Source: JAAYXS01 sp043820985
GTDB lineage: Bacteria; Planctomycetota; Phycisphaerae; UBA1845; Fen-1342
Assembly: GCA_043820985.1 (NCBI GenBank)
Contig: JBDRDH010000070.1
Span: 1-64,000, forward strand
Length of the DNA stretch: 64,000 nucleotides
Direction: 5' to 3'
The position numbers were made by a program, and so were the translations under genes. The notes beneath the pieces were generated by a model. The model saw only the letters and a program-made list of their open reading frames with translations, searched no databases and was not told where the DNA came from. Shown one piece after another: positions 34,844 to 43,107 of this stretch; position 1 is the stretch's first letter, and each line of letters starts with the position of its first letter.

Positions 34844-37777
34844 ATGCGCACGCGCCGCTCTCTCGTACTGATCTCTCTGGCAATCCCCCTGACGTTGTTA
34901 CAGTTCGATTTATCCGGCTGCCTGCCCGGCACCGGTGGTGGTGGCGGCGGCGGGGGTGGTGTCCTATTTAATGTCCCCCCCACGGTAGTGCTAAGCGCCG
35001 ACGTGGTGCGCGGTATCGCACCGCTTACCGTGCGTTTCAGTTCCTCCGGCAGCACGGACGACGGATTGATCGTCTCGCGTCTGTGGAACTTCGGCGACAA
35101 TCAGACCAGCCGGGATATTTCGCCGGTACATGCGTTCCAGTCCACCGGCGATTACACCGTGAAGCTCACTTTGACCGATGATCTCGGGGCGTCATCAACC
35201 CGCTCGGTGATCATCTCGGTCACCGAGGCGCCCGTCGCGGTGATTAATGTTGACCGCGATTTTGCCGAGTCGGCGCCGGCAATATTTAATTTAGACGCAT
35301 CAAACTCCTACGACCCGGATGGCGAGATTCAGGCTTACCAGTGGGATTTCGACGATGGTTCACGTGAACTTGTGCCAGTGGTTGTGCACACCTTTGCCAG
35401 TCCCGGTACATATCGTGTGCGCTTGACAGTGACGGATGACACTGGCGTTACGGGTTCCAGTGACAAGATCATCCAGGTCGGGATTCCCCAGCCGGAAATA
35501 GAGTTCCGAGTACCCCCGCCTGACGCGGTAAATATCGCCGTCTCACCGGATTCGCCACTCTGGGTCCAGGCTGTTTATGACGTGGAACCGGGAGTACCCC
35601 GGACGATCAGGGCCGGATTGGATGGCGATAACGATCCATGTGAAGCGCAGGCGGTTTTGTATAACAAACTGTCCGGCGAAATTATTAGACGTTTCACCGG
35701 CCATGCCGACCGGGTCAGCGCCGTGGCGTATTCGCCGGATGGCATCTTCATACTGACCGGCAGCCGCGACGGGACCATCCGCCTTTACGAAGCGGCCAGC
35801 GGAGATCTGTTGCGTTCACCGGATGGCGGCATCTCCGGAGCAGTTACTTCCCTGGCCTTCTCCCCCGACGGCGAAACTTATGTCTACGGCGTGAATGATG
35901 GCTCGGTCGCGCTGCGAAATACGATCAGTGGATCAATCCTCCGCGACTTTGCCGGTCACCCTCTGGGTGTCAACGCGGTCGCGTTCTCCCCAGATGGCGA
36001 ACGGGTAGTCAGTGGCAGTGATGATGCCACCGCGATCGTCTGGGACGTGGCCTCAGCCGAGATCGTACAGACGTTGGATGGTAGCGGCGAAGGAGACGGG
36101 CACGAGTTCGCGGTCACGTCAGTGGCTTTCTCCAGCAATAGCTCAAATTCGGTGCTGACCGGCAGCGTTGATCAGACCGCCAAGCTGTGGCGCGTTCAGG
36201 ATGGTGCCGTGCTATATACTTATGCCGACGAACATACAAACGCCGTGACCTCGGTGGCCTTCTCGCCGGGCGACGAATTCGTGCTCACCGGCAGCGACGA
36301 CACCACCGCGCGCCTGTGGAATACGCTCTCTGCTGGCTCCGCGATACGGACTTTCGCGGGACATTCCGACCGCGTGGCGGCGGTGGCTTTCTCGCCGGAC
36401 GGCCTGCAGATCCTGACCGGCAGCGTGGACGGCAGTGCCATACTGTGGGACGTCGCCAGTGGTGACGAGGTGGAGACCTTTGAGCCGTGTATCTCGGCAA
36501 TTCAAGCACTGGCCTTCTCGGCCGATGGCATGCGGGTATTATTGGGTGTGGCGGCCCGCAACGATATCCAGCTCGACACGAATCCACCCAATGGCAACGA
36601 CCTGAATATTACGATCCCGGTCGCGCTGGATTTGAGCGTGCTGACGGACGAGCAGTACCCCGCGCAGTACTACTTATGGGCTGAGCTGGACACGGACCGC
36701 ACCAATCCGGCGCGGTCGTACGCCAACACGCGCGTCAGCGTGGTCCGGCCCTTCACAGCCTCGGTGGATGAGTTCACCCCCCGGATCCCCCTGGTTGACA
36801 ATGAAGCCATGATCGTCGTGGCTCCCACGCCCAACCGGCAGATCTTCGATCTCGGCCCCCTGCGGGAGGGCGACCGGCTGTACCTCAGCCTGCTGACTAC
36901 ACCCGGCTACGGGGAGTTTTACGACCGGGAGGTGTTCAGCGTCCTGGTCATGGACGCCCAGGAAAAGGTGTTTGCCTGGTACCAGAATAGCTACATCCTC
37001 TTCACGCCGGACGCCAAGCTTATCATCGGTCACGACAGCCCCAATTACTTCGTCGTGGTCGATGGCTGCCGCCCGCCGACCTGCTTCGACATAACGTTCG
37101 GCTCCAGCGTGTCCGTGCGGGTTGAGCCCAACGTCGGGCTGACACCACGGCCACAGCGCGTCTACCTGGATTTCGAGGCCGGACAGAGTATCAAGGTGGC
37201 CGATGTCGGGCCGCTCGACTTCCCGGCCTTTGACGCCGTGAGGCTGGATGGGAACTGGGGCGCGCCGGAGACCGCCATCATCAAAGCCGCGATTGTCGCG
37301 CGTCTGCAGGAACTTTACGGCGACTACAACGTCGTCTTCAGTACCAGCGACGACGGTGCTCCCCCGGCCCAGCCGTACCAGACCATCCACTTCGCGGACG
37401 AGTGGGGCAGTTGGGTGACACTCTTCTTCTATGACCTGTTCGGCATCGCGGACTACATCGACCCGCGTAACGAGACGCTCACCGGCAGTACGTTGGTCTT
37501 CACCGGCACGATCGCGGAGGCGTTCCCGACCCTGGATGCTTCGGCGATTGGCCTGACTATCGGCAACGTGGCGGGGCATGAGGCCGGGCACCTGTTCGGC
37601 CTGCGGCACTCGGAGGGCGGAGCACAGGACCTGATGGACACCGTCAACGTCTCTGACACCGATCCCGGGGTCCGTTTCATGAGCTCGTCCCTGTATCGGG
37701 CCGAGCAGTACAACGGCCAGATCGGGATTCAGGACGTCCCGCAGCTAATGGCCGAGACAGTAGGTCTCAAGCCCTAG
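34844..37777 (+). CDS. Lipoprotein with PKD domains, seven WD40 repeats and a metzincin-type zinc protease motif
   Basis: 977 residues; AGGAG six bases before the ATG. Signal peptide and lipobox LSGC, a Gly-rich linker, two PKD domains (~45-205: RLWNFGDNQTSRDISPVHAF, YQWDFDDGSRELVPVVVHTF), a spacer, seven WD40 blades (~282-565: GHADRVSAVAYSPDG, GSDDTTARLWNT), a region with a second beta domain (~570-800), then a C-terminal protease-like domain. There GHEAGHLFGLRHSEGG carries HExxHxxGxxH, His912, His916 and His922, and ALMD-like QDLMDT may supply the Met-turn. It is likely a surface-anchored metalloprotease. A terminator follows. Confidence 0.88.
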   Translation: MRTRRSLVLISLAIPLTLLQFDLSGCLPGTGGGGGGGGGVLFNVPPTVVLSADVVRGIAPLTVRFSSSGSTDDGLIVSRLWNFGDNQTSRDISPVHAFQSTGDYTVKLTLTDDLGASSTRSVIISVTEAPVAVINVDRDFAESAPAIFNLDASNSYDPDGEIQAYQWDFDDGSRELVPVVVHTFASPGTYRVRLTVTDDTGVTGSSDKIIQVGIPQPEIEFRVPPPDAVNIAVSPDSPLWVQAVYDVEPGVPRTIRAGLDGDNDPCEAQAVLYNKLSGEIIRRFTGHADRVSAVAYSPDGIFILTGSRDGTIRLYEAASGDLLRSPDGGISGAVTSLAFSPDGETYVYGVNDGSVALRNTISGSILRDFAGHPLGVNAVAFSPDGERVVSGSDDATAIVWDVASAEIVQTLDGSGEGDGHEFAVTSVAFSSNSSNSVLTGSVDQTAKLWRVQDGAVLYTYADEHTNAVTSVAFSPGDEFVLTGSDDTTARLWNTLSAGSAIRTFAGHSDRVAAVAFSPDGLQILTGSVDGSAILWDVASGDEVETFEPCISAIQALAFSADGMRVLLGVAARNDIQLDTNPPNGNDLNITIPVALDLSVLTDEQYPAQYYLWAELDTDRTNPARSYANTRVSVVRPFTASVDEFTPRIPLVDNEAMIVVAPTPNRQIFDLGPLREGDRLYLSLLTTPGYGEFYDREVFSVLVMDAQEKVFAWYQNSYILFTPDAKLIIGHDSPNYFVVVDGCRPPTCFDITFGSSVSVRVEPNVGLTPRPQRVYLDFEAGQSIKVADVGPLDFPAFDAVRLDGNWGAPETAIIKAAIVARLQELYGDYNVVFSTSDDGAPPAQPYQTIHFADEWGSWVTLFFYDLFGIADYIDPRNETLTGSTLVFTGTIAEAFPTLDASAIGLTIGNVAGHEAGHLFGLRHSEGGAQDLMDTVNVSDTDPGVRFMSSSLYRAEQYNGQIGIQDVPQLMAETVGLKP

Positions 37778-37825
37778 TCGCCGCACCCGGCAGGGTGCAA
37801 ATCAAGCTCACGACTCGAATAAGAG

Positions 37826-37855
37826 CCCCCGCCAGGTATGCCGGCGGGGGTTTTT
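37826..37855 (+). terminator. Intrinsic terminator after the metzincin lipoprotein gene
   Basis: CCCCCGCC (37826-37833) pairs with GGCGGGGG (37843-37850), followed by TTTTT. Textbook Rho-independent form. Confidence 0.9.
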
Positions 37856-37928
37856 CTGGCGCCCAGCGGCATGTTTCGCGGCATTATCCCATCTGTCGAA
37901 TATCTTGACAGAACAATATTTTGGGAGT

Positions 37929-37956
37929 TTGAACAATTGAGCCACTAGGTTAGAAT
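37929..37956 (+). promoter_or_regulatory. Promoter of the LacI-family gene
   Basis: TTGAAC (37929-37934), 16-base spacer, TAGAAT (37951-37956), the same spacing and -10 as the rplM promoter. It is 85 bases before the ATG at 38042. Confidence 0.55.
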
Positions 37957-38041
37957 GAGGTCACGCGGAACGTGTGATCAGATCGGGACCGTCTGTGTGA
38001 ACCGCTGTCACGGGGAAGCCACGATAAGTTGGGGCGCGGAC

Positions 38042-39040
38042 ATGGCCAAAGTCACTATCGAAGACATCAGTCGTCAGACCGGTTTGTCTCGTGGAACAGT
38101 CTCCCGGGCCCTCAACGACCGCCCGGATATCAGTGCCCAAACCAAACAGCGTGTGTTAGAGGTTTGCGAGAAACTGGGTTATGCACCCAGCCTGGCGGCC
38201 CGCTCGCTGGCGACCGGGCGCAGCTACGCCATCGCCGTATTACTCGATGATTTGCACTCCGTATTTGCGGCCGCTTTCCTGCGCGGGGCGATCACTCAAG
38301 CTCAGAATGTTCGCTACGCCGTGCACGTCGCCGAATTGGGCCCTGATCCTGAACACCAGCTCCAGGCTATCCATGCCACGGTAACTGAGCGGATTGATGG
38401 CATCCTGATGGCTACCTCTTTGGATAGTAGCCTGGCGAGCGCATTGCGCGAGCGGATCGAAAACAAACCTTTGGTGGCCTGTGGTGCAGTAGATGGAATC
38501 ACCGCGGACGTGCTGACACCGGATCAGGCCGAGTCGGGCCGGCTGGTCGCCCGCCATCTGCTCCAGAACGGCCACCGTGATATTCTCTATGTGCACACAC
38601 CTGGCCACGCCACTAACGAGCGGTTGAACGGCTTCCAGGAGATCTGTCGCCAACATGACATTAATCCGGATACGGTCACTCTGGATTGGTCCTCCCGTTA
38701 CTCGGGCAGCTTACCAGAGGACCTCTTGCTTAGCCGCCTGGAGAGTGTTCGCGCGATCGCCGCGAGCGATGATTTCCTGGCAATCAACATCTGGACCATC
38801 TGCCTGCGAGCTGGTCGGGAACCCGGCCGGGATATCGCCATCATGGGCCAAGGCAACGAACGTATCGGAGTGCACATGACTCCGACGCTGACCACCGTCG
38901 ATTTCTGTGGCGAGGAGATCGGCCGGCGGGCGATGGAAACATCATTACAGCGGGTGCAGAAGACCCGCATGGACACTCCGCAGCAGGTGTTAGTACCGCC
39001 GCTATTGATCGCGCGCGAATCCACCATGATGCTAAAGTGA
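38042..39040 (+). CDS. LacI-family transcriptional regulator
   Basis: 332 residues from ATG 38042 (MAKVTIEDISRQ). An N-terminal LacI helix-turn-helix and hinge (TGLSRGTVSRALNDRPDISA, LEVCEKLGYAPSLAARSLAT) is followed by a periplasmic-binding-protein-like effector domain (YAIAVLLDDLHSVFAAAFL, TERIDGILMATSL, ARHLLQNGHRDILYV, VDFCGEEIGRRAMET). Effector unknown. It precedes the hpf-PTS operon by 372 bases in the same direction, so it may regulate it. Confidence 0.92.
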   Translation: MAKVTIEDISRQTGLSRGTVSRALNDRPDISAQTKQRVLEVCEKLGYAPSLAARSLATGRSYAIAVLLDDLHSVFAAAFLRGAITQAQNVRYAVHVAELGPDPEHQLQAIHATVTERIDGILMATSLDSSLASALRERIENKPLVACGAVDGITADVLTPDQAESGRLVARHLLQNGHRDILYVHTPGHATNERLNGFQEICRQHDINPDTVTLDWSSRYSGSLPEDLLLSRLESVRAIAASDDFLAINIWTICLRAGREPGRDIAIMGQGNERIGVHMTPTLTTVDFCGEEIGRRAMETSLQRVQKTRMDTPQQVLVPPLLIARESTMMLK

Positions 39041-39203
39041 GGCCGAGAATTCCATACGTAGCAACCCAAACTTACCGGAACCTGACCAAACCGGCAGCCC
39101 CGCTTATCGTAAACTGTTTCGTTGCAGTCCTTTACCCCCCGCTGCCCATATCCAGCCACGCGTCATGGGAGGAATGATCCCGATGGTCAGATGCTAGTGA
39201 GCC

Positions 39204-39233
39204 TTGACGGAACCGCGATTTATCCGCTACATT
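39204..39233 (+). promoter_or_regulatory. Candidate promoter of hpf-ptsN-HPr-ptsI
   Basis: TTGACG (39204-39209), 18-base spacer, TACATT (39228-39233). The rest of the 39041-39412 gap has an inverted repeat, ATGGCCCG near 39337 and CGGGCCAT near 39384, close to the hpf ribosome site. No gene is seen in the gap. Confidence 0.4.
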
Positions 39234-39412
39234 CGCCACGGCAGAAGACAATAAGACTGACATTCAGCAGTCACACGCTTCATTCTGGCAAGGCGCGGTG
39301 GCGCTGGCATGATGTTGTCGCGTATGGATGCGCGCGCGTATGGCCCGGTTTAACGACATGAGCATGGACTCGATGTCATGCGCGGGCCATGTAGATAGAA
39401 GGAGATAGGTTC

Positions 39413-39745
39413 ATGCAGGTGACCATTTCAGGCCGGCATATGGGCGTCAGTGATACTCTCAAGCAATATTGCGAGGACAAGGCCTGGAAGCTGACCCGTT
39501 TCTACGATCGGATTCAGGCGATCGATATGGTGCTGGATGGCAAAAATGGCATCCACAATGTGGAAATCATAGTCCATACTGATCGGTCCGATCCGTTCGT
39601 GGCCACCGAGGAACAGGAAGACGTCTTTGCCGCCGTCGACCTGCTGCTGGATAAAATTGAGCGTCAATTGACGCGGCACAAGGAACGGATCCGCAACCGG
39701 AAGCATCCGCCCCGGTCTTCACAGGACATCATCCCAGAGCAATAA
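39413..39745 (+). CDS. hpf: Ribosome hibernation promoting factor (short HPF/RaiA family)
   Basis: 110 residues; AAGGAG nine bases before the ATG. Binds the decoding centre of idle ribosomes. The single S30AE-type domain is seen as MQVTISGRHMGVSDTLKQYC, EDKAWKLTRFYDRIQAIDMV, VEIIVHTDRSDPFVATEEQE, and DVFAAVDLLLDKIERQLTRHK shortened here. No long C-terminal dimerisation domain, so short form. Followed 26 bases later by ptsN, the order known from proteobacterial rpoN operons. Confidence 0.93.
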   Translation: MQVTISGRHMGVSDTLKQYCEDKAWKLTRFYDRIQAIDMVLDGKNGIHNVEIIVHTDRSDPFVATEEQEDVFAAVDLLLDKIERQLTRHKERIRNRKHPPRSSQDIIPEQ

Positions 39746-39771
39746 CCGCCGGTTCAGGCAATGGAGCGTGT

Positions 39772-40251
39772 ATGAAGTTGCTCGACCTCATCCATTCGGA
39801 TTCGATCATAGCGGAATTACAGGCACCAGACCGCAATGGGGTTATTCGCGAATTAGTTGAGTTGTTGTCAGCGGGTAAGCTGATTGATCTGGATACCGCG
39901 GAATCTGTGATTAAGTCTATCGTGACTCGTGAACGTACGCGTGGAACAACGGGATTTGGGAAAGGAGTGGCTGTGCCGCATGCCAAGATTGAGGGCTTGA
40001 CACGCGTCGTGGCCGCCGTCGGGCGCAGCAGCCGTGGGATAGATTTCTCCTCGCTGGATGGTGAGCCGGTCTACGCGGTCTTTTTGATCGCCAGCCCGGC
40101 CGATCAGCCCGAGGAGCATCTGCGCGCGATGGATCTGGTCTTTCGTCATCTTCAGCAGGAAAAATTCCGCAAGTTCCTGCGTCAGTTGGACGACCCAGAG
40201 AAGATTTTCGACTTGTTAAAGGAAGCCGATGAGAAATCGCTCGTGGCGTAG
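39772..40251 (+). CDS. ptsN: PTS EIIA, nitrogen/fructose type (PtsN)
   Basis: 159 residues, EIIA-Fru/Ntr fold. The phosphorylated His70 is in GTTGFGKGVAVPHAKIEG. Also seen: LVELLSAGKLIDLDTAESVI and VFLIASPADQPEEHLRAMDL. No EIIB or EIIC permease domain is attached or near, so it is probably a regulatory phosphoacceptor, as PtsN is in enterobacteria. It stands between hpf and HPr. Confidence 0.93.
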   Translation: MKLLDLIHSDSIIAELQAPDRNGVIRELVELLSAGKLIDLDTAESVIKSIVTRERTRGTTGFGKGVAVPHAKIEGLTRVVAAVGRSSRGIDFSSLDGEPVYAVFLIASPADQPEEHLRAMDLVFRHLQQEKFRKFLRQLDDPEKIFDLLKEADEKSLVA

Positions 40252-40292
40252 GCTGAACCCTCAGGCAGCCTCAGCGCTACGGCGCGCAACCG

Positions 40293-40574
40293 ATGGTTCC
40301 AAGCGTGGTCTTTGAACGTGACGTACCTATTCCAAACAGGGAGGGGCTGCACTTCCGTCCTATTATGCAGTTCGTTGATATCGCGCAGCGCTATCAGGCG
40401 AACGTCACCGTGCATTGTGAGGGACGGCAGGCCGACGGACGCAGCCCCATGGAATTGCTCATGCTCGTGGCCACGCACGGCACCACCGTCCGGGTGATTG
40501 CCGAGGGCAATGACGCCGAGGAAGCTATCGGGGCGCTGGTAACGTTGATCGAATCAGGCTTTGGCGAAGCGTAA
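40293..40574 (+). CDS. HPr-family phosphocarrier protein
   Basis: 93 residues. The phosphohistidine is His20 in NREGLHFRPIMQFVD (usually NxxGLHARPA). The regulatory serine site is also kept: Ser51 in GRSPMELLMLVATHGTTV, so HPr kinase could act on it, though no hprK is in the window. The start ATG has no strong ribosome site; the gene is 41 bases after ptsN and 68 before ptsI. Confidence 0.9.
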   Translation: MVPSVVFERDVPIPNREGLHFRPIMQFVDIAQRYQANVTVHCEGRQADGRSPMELLMLVATHGTTVRVIAEGNDAEEAIGALVTLIESGFGEA

Positions 40575-40642
40575 CGAAATGAAACGGCTAGGCGCGGCTC
40601 GGACCGAGTGACGGGCCCGCCGCGCCGCGGTGACCGCGGCAG

Positions 40643-42385
40643 ATGATCGCGAAACAAGGTATCGGTGCAGCGCCCGGGGTGGCGATCGGTTCGGCTCTGG
40701 TTCTGGATGCGGAAGAATTTCGCATTCCACGCCGGACCATCCCGCCTTCCCAGGCTTCTGATGAAGTTCGCCGACTCGATGCGGCGCTGACCGCGTCGCG
40801 CGACGAAGTAAATGAGTTGCGCGCGGCGGCCGCGCGCCGCTTGGGGGATAAAACCGCCGCCATTTTCGAGTTTCATGAGAAATTCATCGCTGATCCAAAG
40901 TTGCGCGACACGGTTGTCAGGTTGATCAAGGGACAATTGTATACCGCCGCGTACGCCTTTAGTCATGAGCTAAACCGCCAGCAGAAAGCCTTCCGCGCCG
41001 TACCTAATCCCTACATTCAGGAACGCGTGCACGATCTTTTTGATATTGAGAAGCGTGTCTTGCGCCATATCCTGGGCCGGGCGCGCGAGGATATCGCGCG
41101 ATTGACCGCGCCGGTCATTATTGTGGCGCATGACCTGACACCCTCACAGGCCGTTTCGCTCGACCGCCGGCACATTTTGGGATTCGCGTTGAATGTCGGT
41201 GGTCAAACCTCTCACATGGCGATCATCGCGCGCACGCGCTCGATTCCCACCGTGGTGGGTCTCAGTCAAGTCACCACTGACATTTCCGGCGGCGATACCG
41301 TCATCGTGGATGGTACGCACGGAATCGTAATTGCCAATCCCGACGCCGATACCATCGAGCGTTATCGCCAACTGCAACAGGAATACAAGCGGTTCGAGAT
41401 CGAGCTACAGGGCTTACGCGATCTGCCCGCGGTGACCCGCGATGATGTACACATTCGGCTGATGGCCAACATCGAGATGGCCGAGGAAGTCGGCAGCGCG
41501 TTGGCGGGTGGAGCGCAGGGTATTGGATTGTTTCGCACCGAATTTCTGTACCTCTCGGCCGGGCGGCCGCCGACCGAGGAACAACAATATGAGGCTTTCC
41601 GCGCGGCGGCCCAGGCTTGTCGTGGGCAACCGCTGGTATTGCGAACCATTGACCTGGGCGCTGACAAGCTCTCGCCCTCCATGGACAGCCAGCAGTGTGC
41701 CAATCCGGTATTGGGCTTGCGCTCGCTACGTTTCTGCCTGCGCAACCTGGATATGTTCAAAACACACCTGCGCGCCATGTTACGCGCCACGGTCGAGGGC
41801 GACGTGCACATCATGTTTCCCATGATCGCGACACTCATGGAACTACGCCAGGCCAAGGCCACCCTGGCCGATGTGATGGAAGACCTCGATGAAGAGGGTT
41901 TGGCTTATCGTCGGGATGTGCCCGTCGGCATGATGGTCGAGACGCCCGCCGCGGCGCTGCTCGCGCAAACCTTCGCAAAAGAAGTCGCCTTCCTGAGTAT
42001 TGGCACTAACGACCTGACACAGTACACCCTGGCCGCTGATCGTAGCAACGAACGTGTCGCCTATCTCTACTCGCCGCACAATCCGGCGGTGCTCAAGCTC
42101 ATCCACCAGGTCATCCGCGCCGGACGGCAGGTTGACGTGGAGGTGAGTTTGTGTGGTGAGATGGCGGGCTCGGCGGTGTATGGCCAACTACTGGTAGGAC
42201 TGGGGCTGCGGTCGCTTTCGATGGCACCCAAGGATATCCCGGAGATCAAGCAGTTAATTCGCTCAACTACCGTCAAACGTTGCGAACAGATCGCGCGCAA
42301 GGTGATGCGTTTTGACGCTGATCGCCAGGTATTGAACTACTTGCGCCAGGAAGCCCGCAAGATTCTGCCGGCGGAGGCCCTGTGA
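40643..42385 (+). CDS. ptsI: PTS enzyme I (phosphoenolpyruvate-protein phosphotransferase)
   Basis: 580 residues, normal length. Autophosphorylates from PEP and passes phosphate to HPr. Domains: helical HPr-binding and phosphohistidine part with His191 in GGQTSHMAIIARTRSIPTVV, then the PEP-binding barrel with GIGLFRTEFLYLSAGRPP, VLRTIDLGADK, FPMIATLMEL, VGMMVETPAAALLA, FLSIGTNDLTQYTLAADRSN and SLCGEMAG. Last gene of the regulatory PTS set. Its stop overlaps the next start (TGATG). Confidence 0.96.
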   Translation: MIAKQGIGAAPGVAIGSALVLDAEEFRIPRRTIPPSQASDEVRRLDAALTASRDEVNELRAAAARRLGDKTAAIFEFHEKFIADPKLRDTVVRLIKGQLYTAAYAFSHELNRQQKAFRAVPNPYIQERVHDLFDIEKRVLRHILGRAREDIARLTAPVIIVAHDLTPSQAVSLDRRHILGFALNVGGQTSHMAIIARTRSIPTVVGLSQVTTDISGGDTVIVDGTHGIVIANPDADTIERYRQLQQEYKRFEIELQGLRDLPAVTRDDVHIRLMANIEMAEEVGSALAGGAQGIGLFRTEFLYLSAGRPPTEEQQYEAFRAAAQACRGQPLVLRTIDLGADKLSPSMDSQQCANPVLGLRSLRFCLRNLDMFKTHLRAMLRATVEGDVHIMFPMIATLMELRQAKATLADVMEDLDEEGLAYRRDVPVGMMVETPAAALLAQTFAKEVAFLSIGTNDLTQYTLAADRSNERVAYLYSPHNPAVLKLIHQVIRAGRQVDVEVSLCGEMAGSAVYGQLLVGLGLRSLSMAPKDIPEIKQLIRSTTVKRCEQIARKVMRFDADRQVLNYLRQEARKILPAEAL

Positions 42386-43107
42386 TGGCTGATCAGGAAC
42401 GCTATCGAGTGGCCGCCTGGTATACACTCGATGGGGATTTGCGCTTCCTCTCACATCATGACGAGCTGCGCCTGCTGGCCCGGGCCCTGGTCCGAGCCGG
42501 CTGGCCATTGCGCTATTCCCAGGGATTCAATCCATTGCCGCGCATGTCATTGCCACTGCCTCGGCGGGTGGGGATCGCCTCCGAATGTCAATTGGCCGTT
42601 GTTGAACTGCGCGCGGAATCCGACACCAAGCAACTGACCGAAAGCCTGGCAGCGGTCCTGCCGGCGCAGTGCACCTTGCGCGAAATACTAGCCCCGTTGC
42701 CACCAGGCAAACCACATGCGCGGGTGGTGGAGTACGTTGTGCCACTTTCAATGCGCGACGCCCGGACGGTGGCTCCCCGCCTGCCAGCGCTGCTGGAACG
42801 GGAACACATTATTGTCCAACGCCGTAATTACAACATGCCAGTACCGCGGCAATTGGACATCCGACCTTTTATTGAGCTACTGGGGATCGACGGCTCGGTA
42901 TTGCGGATGCGGCTGGAAGTTATTGACCAGCGTTCTGCCCGACCGTCAGAGATTATCACGGAATTAGGCCTCGCCGCCGACGCGTACACACATCGCGTGC
43001 GGCGGACGGCGGTCAACTGGGACATGGAACTGACGAGCACTGGGGGTGCCCCGGTTCCTCCGAAAGGGATAGACCTTGGCAACGAAAAAGAAATCAGTCA
43101 CCACTAA
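42385..43107 (+). CDS. TIGR03936 / DUF2344 family protein
   Basis: 240 residues. Begins MADQERYRVAAWYTLDGDLR and continues FLSHHDELRLLARALVRAGW and YSQGFNPLPRMSLPLPRRVG, the signature of the TIGR03936 family, a domain that in other bacteria is fused to or follows a radical-SAM protein and precedes RNase E/G. The same order is seen here, with RNase E/G starting inside its 3' end. GGAG lies eight bases upstream. The function is not established; a tRNA or rRNA link has been proposed from context. Confidence 0.88.
   Translation: MADQERYRVAAWYTLDGDLRFLSHHDELRLLARALVRAGWPLRYSQGFNPLPRMSLPLPRRVGIASECQLAVVELRAESDTKQLTESLAAVLPAQCTLREILAPLPPGKPHARVVEYVVPLSMRDARTVAPRLPALLEREHIIVQRRNYNMPVPRQLDIRPFIELLGIDGSVLRMRLEVIDQRSARPSEIITELGLAADAYTHRVRRTAVNWDMELTSTGGAPVPPKGIDLGNEKEISHH

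Noticed and set aside
35362..35377. parS-like GTTCACGTGAAC palindrome in the metzincin lipoprotein gene
   Set aside because: Four of 16 positions differ from parS, including conserved outer bases; the 12-base palindrome can arise by chance.
36674..37609. 311-residue minus-strand open frame opposite the metzincin region
   Set aside because: Composition is that of an antisense shadow; the plus strand carries the zinc motif.
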